Shown piece after piece: positions 1 through 12,200 of a stretch of 64,000 bases of DNA. The notes under the pieces are model-generated. The model searched no databases. It saw nothing but the letters and a program-made list of their open reading frames with translations, and was not told where the DNA came from. The first letter of the stretch is position 1. The number at the start of each line of letters is the position of its first letter. The stretch is from Protula sp. h YS-2021 (Eukaryota > Annelida > Polychaeta > Sabellida > Serpulidae): the NCBI GenBank assembly GCA_949752745.1, contig OX457029.1, forward strand, positions 44,874,500-44,938,499, given 5' to 3'. The translations under genes were made by a program, and so were the position numbers.

Positions 1-1885
1 TTACACCACGCCCCCTTCGTTGTTACTTGAATAGGGGGCAAATCACATCTCTTTGCTTTGCCCCATCATTAAACAGGGTTCATAGCATCAGTAAAATTAA
101 TAGATTCCTTGGACTAGTGTGCTACTTTATACCATTATATGCGGTTGACGTCATTAATGGCCTGTTTTACGGAGGAAAATAACAATCATGTTGTTTATTT
201 ACTTACTCAATTCATTTGCCTTGATGTCTTTTATTGAAATAAATTAGCATTTATTACTGTTTAATAACTGTTTCAATGTAATTCATAAGTAAAAATCATA
301 CGCACAATTACGTCAGTAATTAGCAGCATCTCTGTTAATTAGAGGAAATTAGAATAATTTACAGATTAAACAAACAAGTAAAAATTAATTTTGAAATATA
401 GGATTTGCTTACGCATTCGATGTTATGTTGTAATTTTCCCTCTCTGAAGTCCATTTCGAATAACAATTAATAGAAACAGTGATAATTAGCAATTTGTTAT
501 ATAATCATATTATATAAACATCATTTTGTGACATGTATGCACTTATCTGAGCCAATAAAAGGGCAGTCAGCTGCAGTTGAGAGCCTACTGCACGCTTTTC
601 TTGCCTTTATTGTTCTGAACAGTACATACACTGTCTCGATACTACCCCAAGGCGGTGGGGTACTCCTAAACATCGAGGTAGGGGCAACTCACGTACAAAT
701 TGGTTAATATATGCGACCATGTTTTTTTATCAAATGACCCCTAAGATTGATATAATACATACATTTTAACCTAACGAGGAGTGCAGTTCCGAAAGAACCC
801 TTTTTATTGAGTACTGAATCAAAATTACTCCTCTTTTTAACGAGGTTTGGACTCCGTGCCAACCGCGTCTGGCCTCAAAAAATTATCCCCCCCCCTCTTT
901 CTCTGCGTTTTTAGCACGCATTGCAATACGTATGATACCAACCCCCCCCCCCCCCCCAGTGTTCCAGGGTATCTTGGACCTCGGATATCTTGACCCCCTC
1001 TAGACTATCTTGGCCCTCCCCCCTCCCCTCATTTATGACTGGCTTACCTACAAAAATCAGGGATCTGCCTTTTATAAAACCATTTTATAAAACTTAAGAA
1101 GACAAATCACAGGATGTTTACATTTTGAAAATAAATATGGCACTCCATTTCATGAAATATCAGTGTCGTGAGAAAGAAAACATATAAAATACATTCATTT
1201 AGCTTTGTATAACTTATCCAATCGGGGGGGGGGGGAAGATATCCCTGGAGGGGCAAGATATCCCTGGAGGGGCAAGATATCCCTGGAGGGGCAAGATATC
1301 CTGTTACACCGGGTCTCTTGTGGTTCTGGAATATTCTTTCATATGCAGGGTGGACAGATGTCCTGTTACACCGGGTCCCAAGCATGGCTTGGATGAGGAT
1401 TGCATCGCGAAAGACCTGTCCACCCTTTTTTTCAATTCAAAATCTGAAATCTATTTGCTTTTTAACATTTAGCGTCATTTCATTTTAAAGGCAGCGATCT
1501 TTTCGCTTTTAGTAAATTTATTTTAGTTTTGGCCATAATCTCGATCATTTTGCCTTTTAAGTTCTCAAATTGCGATCTTTTCACGTCTAAATGGCGAAAA
1601 ATTGCGATCTTTTCGTTTTTAGCTAGTATTTTAGCTATCCTCTTGGCTGGACAAATCTATGACATTTTCGTTTGAGTTGCACGCAGCGAAATGTGCGCAC
1701 TTTTCGCATGTGGATGAGCGAGTTACATTGGCATCCCATGTTGTAACGTATAACATACTGTAAAAGGAACAATATTCACAGAATAAACACGGTTGCTATT
1801 TATTATCGATTCAATATAATGTCAATTCATTAATTATACCAGCTTGTGTTTTACAAAATCAGGTTTATATTTAACTACACATATA
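1..1885. other. Intergenic sequence with simple repeats
   Basis: AT-rich DNA with poly-C tracts (885-895, 940-957), a 20-bp tandem repeat at 1230-1300 (GGGGCAAGATATCCCTGGA, three to four copies) and several TTTTCG-type repeats near 1490-1690. No gene supported. Confidence 0.6.
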
Positions 1886-2063
1886 CAGTAAAACCTCATT
1901 CTGGACAAACCCTAAAATACCTGACAACTGCCAATACCGGACAAGAATTCTCAGTCCCGTTTTCCCCCATTGGTTTACATGACCCCTGATATACCGGACA
2001 CCTCTATATACCGGACAAAATCCTCCAGTCCCCTCGTTGTCCGGTTGTAGGCAGGTTTTACTG
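1886..2063. mobile_element. 178-bp MITE with TA duplication
   Basis: Begins CAGTAAAACCT and ends AGGTTTTACTG, flanked by TA on both sides (1884-1885, 2064-2065). The interior has several ACCGGACA repeats. Ends and TA duplication fit a non-autonomous Tc1/mariner-pogo type element. Confidence 0.8.
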
Positions 2064-2065
2064 TA

Positions 2066-3850
2066 GTTGTAAGGCGAATCATACTAAATAGAAAGGCGAA
2101 TGTTTTCCTGTGCCTTCAATGTACTGTACAAAATGATCATACTAAATCTCAGTATCGTTATGGTAAAGTTAATTTAATTTCATTGCATAGATAGCTAATC
2201 TAGTAATCTAATCTTCTCCAAATTTAATCGAGAATAGAAATAAAATCTGCAAAAAATGGGCTGTGATTGGTAGCAAAAATACTTTTAATATGGTCAGATT
2301 TACAGTGCGTTTGATTTTTATTTGAGTGGATGAGTAATATTCAGCCAGATCGTAATACAAAGAGATTTTGCCTGATATTGAGACGATGCGTTTGTCATGA
2401 AAGTTCATTGAAAATTCAAAAAAAGGATAAAGTCTCGGTTTGCCTTTTGATTTCAAAAATAAACCTAATTGACATTCAAAAGCTGAAATGAAATTATTTT
2501 AGTTTACATTTAATACATCACGATTGTGAGTTGTCATATCTTTGCGTCTTTTGTTTCCAAACATAGAAACATTGTCCCTTTGGTAACTAAATATTACCAA
2601 TTTGTTGCGACCGTTCTTTCTTTACGATGATTTTAAAGCAGATCGTTTACAGTTGTCTATTAGCAATCGCAGGCCAATTGTTTAAAGTTATTCGAGTCTG
2701 CTGCCCCCCTGCCATGCAGAATGGAATCGCTTACATATTAAATAGCGAATGCCTGGCTAGTTCAAAAAAAAAAATATCGCGTGTTTTCATGACTTTCAAA
2801 CTCAAAAGGCCAAATAGTGAAGGCGTATTTTGTGTTTTTCCTGAAATAACGAGCGCTTTCATTATTGCAATTTAAACGATACTTTAAAATACGCACATAT
2901 AAGGAAGAAATACAGCGCATATACCAGGCTGACTGAAGAACAACTTGATAAAACGAGGAGCACGAATTGACGAAAGTCAAATCGGTGAACCCTTGGCCCA
3001 AATTAAAATAAAAAACCCCTAAAATTTCTATTTTTTAAATTTGGATTTAGTGTGATCTCGTTCTAAGAGGATAATTCACTTTTCATAACCATGTATCCTG
3101 CTAAAAACTGACCTGCATATAAGCGTGCATTTAACATGCCTGGTGTAAAGCCCCCCACCCCTTCATCCAACCACTTTCGAAGCTTCTGTTTTACATTTTG
3201 ACCGTTATAACTTAAAATTCGATGAGTAGCATCCAAAAACTACAACGAAAAATTTATGACAATTAATGATTTATATGTACAATGTTTTATAAATAATGAT
3301 GCATTAAAATGATGCACACAGAAATGCACGCTATTAAATTTAAAATCTTTTATTTTTTATCACAATTTTCTATCAATTTTTTATCGTGCTCAGCTGCACA
3401 CAAATTCAACTGATCTCGAGCTATATTGCATGCACACACATGCAGTTATTTTTAGCAATGCGCCAAAGCTTCCACTGCGTCTACAGCAGACCTCAGTTGT
3501 AATACCAAACTATGCGCAGCGAGCATCAGCCTTTTGCTCAGTGCAGAAGAAAGGAAAAATTACCCTGTCTTTGCGTATTGATTTGATCTTGAAAACAACC
3601 TTAATAATAAATAAAAAATATTGATAGAACTAGTTTACGTCAAGTTCTTATACTGCGAAAGTTTGGTGTCAATCGGACCAGTAGTTTCTGACGAATTGTT
3701 ATGACAAAATGACGGCCGACTGTAAAAAAAAAAACTAGACCGTTTTCGCTACCGAGTAGCGAAAATTACACTTTCGATTCGAAACTCTTGACCCCTTACA
3801 TTTCGTCTTTTAGGCCCAAAGGGTCGAAAGTAAGCTCAAAATCGTTCTAT
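2066..3850. other. Intergenic, no gene seen
   Basis: AT-rich, only short chance reading frames. A short (A)n tract at 2764-2774 and ordinary low-complexity sequence. Confidence 0.5.
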
Positions 3851-4700
3851 ATCTAACCGTTTTCAAAATAATGGTCAATTTTCGGTTTTTGGCTTTGACC
3901 ATGGCCGAGGAGGTCAAGGTCACTAAGGTATCTCTTACATATCATCTTTTAGGCCCAAAATCTCTAACCGTTTTTGAGAAAATGGTCAACTTCCGGTTTT
4001 TTAGTTTGACCATGTCCGAGGAGGTCAAGGTCACTGAGGTACCTCTTACAGATCGTCTTTTAGGCCCAAAGGGTGGAAAATAAGCTAAATATCGCTCTAT
4101 CTCTAACTGTTTTCGAGATAACGGCCCACTTCCTGTTTTTGACTTTGACCATGTCCGAGGAAGTCAAGGTCACCTCTTACATATCGTCTTTTAGGTCCAA
4201 AGGGTTCGAAAATAAGCTCAAAATCGTTTTATCTCTAACCGTTTTCGAGATAATGGTCAACTTCTGGTTTTTGACTTTGACCATGTCCGAGGAGGTCAAG
4301 GTCACCTCTTACATATCGTCTTTTAGGTCCAAAAGGTTCGAAAATAAGCTCAAAATCGTTTTATCTCTAACCGTTTTCGAGATAATGGTCAACTTCTGGT
4401 TTTTGACTTTGACCATGCCCGAGGAGGTCAAGGTCACCTCTTTCATATCGTCTTTTAGGTCCAAGGGAATCGAAAATAAGCTCAAAATCGCTTTATCTCT
4501 AACCGTTTTCGAGATAATGGTCAACTTCTGTTTTTTGACTTTGACCATGTCCGAGGAGGTCAAGGTCACCTCTTACATATCGTCTTTTAAGTCCAAAGGG
4601 TTCGAAAATAAGCTCAAAATCGATCTATCTCTGACCTTTTTCGAGATGGTGGCCCACTTCCGGTTTTTGACATTGACCATGGCCGAGGATCTCAATCGTC
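3850..4700. repeat. ~117-bp satellite array
   Basis: Seven or so units of a tandem repeat containing TTTGACCATG(T/G)CCGAGGAGGTCAAGGTCAC, a TATCGTCTTTTAGG box and ATCTCTAACCGTTTTCGAGAT. The period is close to a multiple of three, which keeps a 223-codon frame open, but the frame is purely repeat translation. Confidence 0.9.
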
Positions 4701-5469
4701 CTCTAAGGTCATGGTTTAAAAAATGTGAGTTTCACGGCGTCTAATCACCCTCTGTCAGTTGAGCCAAATTTCATTACTCTTTAAATGGAAAAACCCAAAA
4801 CGCTGCACTAACTTAAACTTGCACACTCATGCTGTGACGGCTTTCATTGAGAGTTGGGCGATCATTACATCGAGGCTGATATCATGCCAGTTTAAACTAC
4901 TGCTCTCAGCTTCTTACCGCCTGTTTTGCAAATTTGTTTTGCCGTTTTTTTTTTTAATTTAAAAATTAAGCGAATTTTTAAAAAATAAGGAGAATCAACT
5001 GGACATATTGAAGTTTATCCTATCCAAATTTCATCCTTCTAGCCCTAACGGCCTCTGACTAGTGCCACAGTCAAACTAAAAAAAAACGAAAAAAAAAACA
5101 TGCCATAACTGCGTACAAATTCAATACACTAGGGGATTTTGGCAAATCCCCAAGTGTGAAAAAAAATGAAAATCTCACGGGTGCCCTAATACCAAGGCAT
5201 ATAATTCTTTGCATGACTTCGTCTTGCCAAGTGTTAATTATCACCAAATACTTCACACTCTTACAGCTCTTGAAAGAGAAAAAAAACACCAGTTGAATAT
5301 GGCATTTTGTTTATTTTGAACTCAATGTGATAACTCGATCACATGAGAGCATCAACTATTGTAGTTGATTGAGATCATGAAGTTGCTCGGGAGAGATTCC
5401 TGATTCTCTTCTCAAACAAGCTCTCTCATATTAACCTTTAGATCAGAAGCACGCAATAGAATACACATG

Positions 5470-5950
5470 CAGGAGGATCGACCGGTGTCCCAGATCGCCA
5501 CCCGCCATTAAAGTCCATACCCCTGTGCAGGACGATCGACCGGTGTCCCAGATCGCCACCCGCCATTAAAGTCCATGTCTATTGTCAGGACGATCGACCG
5601 GTTTCCCAGATCACCCCACAGTCATTAAACAGGACGATCGGCCGGTGTCCCAGATCGCCCCACAGTCATTAAACAGGACGATCGACCGGTGTCCCAGATC
5701 GCCCCACAGTCATTAAACAGGACGATCGACCGGTGTCCCAGATCGCCCCACAGTCATTAAACAGGACGATCGACCGGTGTCCCAGATCGCCCCACAGTCA
5801 TTAAAGCCCATGACTATGTGCAGGTGTCCCAGATCGCCACCCGCCATTAAAGTCCATACCCCTGTGCAGGACGATCGACCGGTGTCCCAGATCGTCAACC
5901 CGCCTTTAAAACCCATGTCTATGTGCATGTGCAGATCATCCACCCGTCAT
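5470..5950. repeat. ~44-58 bp minisatellite
   Basis: Ten or so copies of a unit with GACGATCGACCGGTGTCCCAG followed by ATCGCC and CATTAAA. Longer (58 bp) units carry CCATACCCCTGTGCAG; shorter ones (44 bp) carry ACAGTCATTAAACAG. Confidence 0.9.
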
Positions 5951-6014
5951 TATTTGTCAATGGTTGGATAACAGTAGTTTAAATTTGGCACTTTTGATAT
6001 TTCATTTGTTCAGC

Positions 6015-6140
6015 TGCCGATAGTCTATCTTACCTTACCTTACCTTACCTTACCGTAGTCTGTCTTACCTTACCTTACCGTAGTCTATCTTACCTTACCA
6101 TAGTCTATCTTACCTTACCTTACCGTAGTCTTTCTTACCC
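6015..6140. repeat. TTACC pentanucleotide repeat
   Basis: Runs of TTACC/TACCT interrupted by GTAGTCT(G/A)TC. Confidence 0.85.
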
Positions 6141-6439
6141 GGGAGAGATATACTTGGGTAGCCCCTCGCCTTGAGGTATCTGAACCCCCCCCCCCCTCCA
6201 AATATGTAGAAAACTAAATTTCGTCGGAGTATAATTGCTTTTTCTGACAATTCGGTCGATGGTCAATGACATCTAGGGTTGAAATTTACACAGGTGTCCG
6301 CGTTTGGCTAGAAAAGACGGTATTTCTAAACTTGCCATTCCGAGTTTAAGAGTCATTTCAAAAGTGATGGACTCGCATGACAACCACTTTGTAAGCGATT
6401 GCCCCAACCCCGGCCCAGAACACACATCCCCCCATCCCC

Positions 6440-7490
6440 ACCAAGTGCTGCTTACTTTATTGGTGGCCCCGAAGCAGAAGAATAAAGATAATTCCCACTT
6501 GGCATTGAAAATGCCAAATGGGGATGGATTGCCTCGAATTCTTCACCTATTTTTCCTTTTTTTTCTCGCTTTTTTTTAATTTTTTTTCTTCTTCCGCCGA
6601 ATCGGTTTCCAGACATCTCCTCCGAGACCGCTGAAGCTAGACCAACCAAACTTGGCACATGTATGGAGGGTCATCTGAAGTGGTGCACCTGATAAAAATT
6701 TTTGACCTTGACCTTACTGGTCAAGGTCAAATCGCGAAAAAGGTCAAACGGTTTTCTGACAATTACTGCAAGGCCGTTGAAGCTAGAAAAGCCAAACTTG
6801 GCATATATATAAAGGGCGATGTAATCTAAAGCAACCAATAAAAATTTTTGACCTTGACCCTGACCATGACCTTGAAATTGCGAAAAATGTTATTTAAGAA
6901 AAACAATGAGTTATCTCGAAAACGTCCGAGACCACTGAAGCTAGACCAACCAAACTTGGCACATATATGGAGGGTCATCGAAAGTGGTGCACCTAATAAA
7001 AAATTTTGACCTTGACTTTACTGGTCAAGGTCAAATCGCGAAAAAGGTCAAACGGTTTTCAGACAATTACTGCAAGGCCGTTGAAGCTAGAAAAGCCAAA
7101 CTTGGCACATATATAAAGAGCGATGCGACCTAAAGCAACCGATAAAAATTTTTGACCTTGACCTTGACCATGACCTTGAAATGGCGAAAAAACGTTATTT
7201 AAGAAAAACAATGAGTTATCTCGAAAACGGAAAGAGATAGAGCAATTCTGACCACATTTTCGACCTCCACCCCCTATACGACGATACTTAAGGTATAACT
7301 TCCGGTGTCCTTGACCTCCAGTTCACGTTCGAACCCCAAACCGGAAGTTGGCCTTTATCTGGAAAACGGTAAGAGATAGAGCAATTTTGACCTCATTTTC
7401 GACCTCTACCCCCTATACGACGATACGTAAGGTATAATTTCCGGTGTTTTTGACCTCCATGTCACTTTCGAGCCCCAAACCGGAAGTTGG
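6440..7490. repeat. TGACCTTGACC-type dispersed repeat, copy 1
   Basis: Contains internal duplicates of a block running from a GAAGCTAGAC(C/A) motif through CCAAACTTGGCACAT to TTTTTGACCTTGACC. It recurs in direct orientation at 8310-8910 with about 90% similarity. Confidence 0.85.
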
Positions 7491-7614
7491 CGGGGGATGG
7501 GCGTATGATTTTATTATCGCACTTCTCTATAATTCAGAGACGATTATATATATATCATATTGCTGTCATCGTAGGTAAGTCCTTTTCTATGCTGTACTGA
7601 CTCGGAAATCTCTC

Positions 7615-7620
7615 TCGCTC

Positions 7621-7705
<85 letters not shown>
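7615..7705. repeat. (CT)n microsatellite
   Basis: About 90 bp of nearly pure CT. Confidence 0.97.
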
Positions 7706-7707
<2 letters not shown>

Positions 7708-8059
7708 AACGTGATTATGAAGTTCCACAATGTTATCATATCGTTTACGATCCCAAGCATTGAGGGAAATCAAAAATACCTTTCCTCTCTTTATCTCAGT
7801 GTGACATTATTTATGGCGGCTTTTGGTACATTTCGTCGACATTAATTGCCCAAATGCAACAAATATTGGATGGTGATGGTGGTTGTTAAGAGGAGGTGTG
7901 GGAGGTTGGTGTGTTAGATTTCTTTTCCCTTATCGTCCTTCAAGTTTTACATATCCTGTGTGTGTGTTTTTTTTCGTGTGTTTCTGCTGCATTTTTTGGA
8001 GTAGTCTTGCTTTTCCTATGCGCTATTTGATGTACAGTATCAATCCTACATCGTCCAAG

Positions 8060-8275
<216 letters not shown>

Positions 8276-8309
8276 AGTGATTTATTCTACTATATGATAA
8301 ACATTTTTG

Positions 8310-8910
8310 GTGTGCGTATGATTTTATTCCCACTTGGTATTGAAAATACCAAATGGGGAAGGATTGCCTTGAATTCTTCACCTATTTTTTTCTCCCTTTT
8401 TTTCTTTTCCCGCCGAATCGGTTTCCAGACATCTCCTCCGAGACCGCTGAAGCTAGACCAATCAAACTTTTCACATGTATGGAGGGTCATCTGAAGTGGT
8501 GCACCTGATAAAAATTTTTGACCTTGACCTTACTGGTCAAGGTCAAATCGTGAAAAAGGTCAATCGGTTTCCAGACATCTACAGCAAGGCCATTGAAGCT
8601 AGAAAAGCCAAACTTGGCACATATATAAAGGGCGATGTGATCTGAAGTAGCCGGTAAAAGTTTTTGACCTTGACCTTGACCTTGAAATCGCGAAAAACGC
8701 TTTTTAAGAAAAACAATGATTTATCTCGAAAACGGAAAGAGATAGAGCAATTCTGACCACATTTTCGACTTCTACCCCCTATACGACGATACGTAAGGTA
8801 TAACTTCCGGTGTCCTTGACCTCCATGTCACTTTCGAGCCCCAAACTGGAAGTTGGCCTTTATCTCGAAAACGGTAAGAGATAGAGCAAATTTTTGGCCT
8901 TGACCTTACC
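8310..8910. repeat. TGACCTTGACC-type dispersed repeat, copy 2
   Basis: Direct-orientation copy of 6440-7490, shorter by one internal block. Confidence 0.85.
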
Positions 8911-9249
8911 GGTATAGTTAGTAGCATTTAGGAGGATATTCTACATTCAGACATGCGAAAATTGTTAACAAACTGCAATATCATCTACCTTCCGTTTAAA
9001 GTTATCATTCCAAGTGGGGCTAATTCGCTGTGCGAATTTCGGTCTAGTTTCATTGGGAATATCTCTAAACGGGCTGGATTGAATATATCTCATAAAAATG
9101 ATTGGATAAGTCAAGACTGAATGAGATATATTAACAACTGAATTAAAGACATTTCCAGTTATAGGGGAAGTGGAGGCATGTATAAATAGGAATGCTATAC
9201 ATTTTAAATAATTTAAAATACACACCTCTCGTTCACTTATAATCAAAGA

Positions 9250-12200
9250 GAGTCAACTGTGTGCGCAACAGGAAAACCACGCAATATTAATACTGAATAT
9301 TTGGGTACTATCAACCCCTCCCCCCAACCCCCCCCCCCCCCCCCCCAAGTGCGGCATTCAGCATACTCGAGATTTGAATACTTTGGATATTTTTATGTGA
9401 ATTTAGTCTTTTCCAACAGTTTAAAATACTTTGGCTTTTGCATTAGCTTTGTCAGGCTTAATTCTACACTTTTGAAAGGAATTTCAAATTAACAATCAGA
9501 TTCTATTTTAGATTTAAAAGAATAAACCAGCAAGAAAGTCTTCATCACAATATTCATTTAGTTATACCATTGATGGTAATCAGTTTTCAACAAATTGTTC
9601 TGACGGTAAAATCTCTAAAGATCTTATCACTGCACCATTAAGAGGATTGTTATCAGCCGTCAGAATCAAAATTGCAGTTTCTCCATAATTTTTTTTTTTA
9701 GAATACGAATCATTCGGGGACGAGCGCCTCAGGTCGCATAAATTGTTATTTAGGGAGCGAGGAGGGGGGGGGGCTGTAAAAATAGATCAAAGGCGAAAAA
9801 CCAAGACAACAAGTTTTTAAAAAATGTTTCTATATTAGCTGCATTTTTAAGATCAATTTTGCACATACAATAAGAGTACAAAAATGTGGGCAGGTAATGA
9901 GCGATTTGCAAAAGGCTTGTAATATGATACCGCGATATTTTCTTCGCTATCACAGGCCTTTTAAAGATGTATAACAATAGTAGTTATGCTAATAATGCTG
10001 TCAATTTTGTTCTTAGGTAGACAACAGGCGCTTTTAAAAGTAAACATCAAGTAAAATTAGCAACTCAAAATAAAACCACTTTTGATTGGCGTTAATTTTC
10101 CCTGCAATAAAGTGCCTCTACTTTTATTAACAAGTCCCAACTATACCCTTATTTTCACTTTTATCTGAGTTTTCAATATCAAATTTTGCGTTTATTTTCG
10201 GTTTTCACTATTTCAACCTCAGTGTACAATGAAACTGAAGTACAATAATGTAATGAAAGTGATAATCAGGTTGAGAATCAAAACCGACTGATTTGGAACC
10301 GTTTATTATAATTATGAAGTTTTTAAAATATGAGATCCAAATTAATAAATACTATTGGTGTGTGCCCCTCCGACCCTCACCAATAACAGTGCGTAACTGA
10401 AGCTAATAATTTATATGAATATTCAGTGTATTTGAAATGACCAGGTAAGATTTTGCATCCACGTATTTGGCTTATGCAAATAAAGCACGCGGGATTTCTT
10501 TAATGCATAGTGTGACTGTTAGCAGATGCTAGATCTTGTGCAATTGTTGCCGCAGCCCTTACCCCTTTCTTAATAAAAAATTACATTTTTGCGTCACGTT
10601 TTGATCATGAAAATGAAAACAAAAGCGAAAGCAAACAGCGAGATGCACAATTTCAGATCAAGTATTACATATGTGCAAAATTCGGAATTCCTGGGTACGG
10701 TGTAGCCAGAGAAAAAGGTTCCCCTCCAACTTCAATATATCTTTTGCGCGTGGTAGATTTGTCAAGTTTTAAATACTACCAGATAAATCCTTTAATTGCT
10801 GGAAGATATTTAGAGCCCTTATCCGTGACGTAACACTGAGCTATCAAAACAAGCTCGCATAGGGAAGGCCGACCCCGGCATTGTTCATTAATCGATGTAT
10901 TCTCTCAAAGCTGATCTATAAATAGATGTCTATCTCCACGAAGAACGGATAACGCTCAGTCTCCACACTGACACGCATATTACGCCACCAGAACAATTTG
11001 AATTCTTCAATAGGTCTTTTTAACCGAGTAGTGTATGGTTACCTTTTGACAATGGATAACCAGCCATAATCAACCATTTGAAGTCAGCGCCACCGAAGAG
11101 ATATATCCGCACGTTTATAAACACTAAATGAAAGATCTTATTGATAACATCTTGGCTTTAAACTGTCCGATTTGAAATTCTGTACTTTTGAAATAAATAT
11201 GTCTTTGAAGTGCTTCTAGGACCGTTAAAACTGTCAAAAGAAATTATATATAAATTGATTGTTATATCAGATTCGCCGGAGATAACTTCGGTGTAGAACA
11301 ATAATAGCGTTTGTAGCTAAATACATTCAATCCTCATAATGTTCGCTAAAAACTTGAAGTCTACTTCAAGGACGCGGACAGAGAAAAAAAAAAAAAAAAA
11401 AACAGAAAATTCATGGCGTGCAGAGACAGCCGAGATAAAAGAATGAGGAAAGGGTTTTCCGTGATTGGTGGATCGTCGATGTGTTTGATCCAATTTGCTT
11501 GTTAAAAATAATATTTAGAAATGAATATTTAAATGTCACTTCATTTGAGGGATGACAACATCTTTTAAAAACCTAAATAAAAAAAATAAATGTTTCAAGA
11601 CAAAGCAAAACAGGTTTTTATTTTAAAAATGAAAAAACTCCTTCCTGAAATCTACATTTATGTTTTTAAGTGAATAAGATATTGCCACTAAGCAACTTCT
11701 TCTGTTTTATACGATGTAGTCAGTCACAAATTATTTTTTTATCGGAGCGGAAGTTACGTCAATGCCAGGCACTAATTATGGGCACAGTGGCTGTAAGCAT
11801 CAAGTGCTCTGATTACTCACACAAACGTCTTGCTGTTTTATTATTTTAAGGAGTTATTTTCTGGAGGTGTCGGGGGCCTGAACAAGCTCTTGAGGCCATC
11901 TTCGCCTGAGTGACAATAAGTTGTCAGTAATAGAGGTGTCTGCCAAACGCCATGAACATGAAATCAAGCAAGGAGCTATCATTTCATTAAAATCACTCGC
12001 TTCAGATTCGAAACTTCACGCCAAATTTACAGTTAGATAAGTTTTTCAATATAAATGGCGTGTTTGTCAGAATGGTTAATATGCCTTAAAGTTGTGCTCA
12101 GGCTGTTGAGATGTGTCACTTTATACAATGGCAACGCAGGACATAATTTATGAGCGGTTAAATGAGAAGTGTTGTAAGGTGGGTGTCAACTTCGAAACAT

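Noticed and set aside
4073..4744. A 223-codon open frame with internal repeats
   Set aside because: It is translation of the ~117-bp satellite, whose period is a multiple of three; the opposite strand is open for the same reason.
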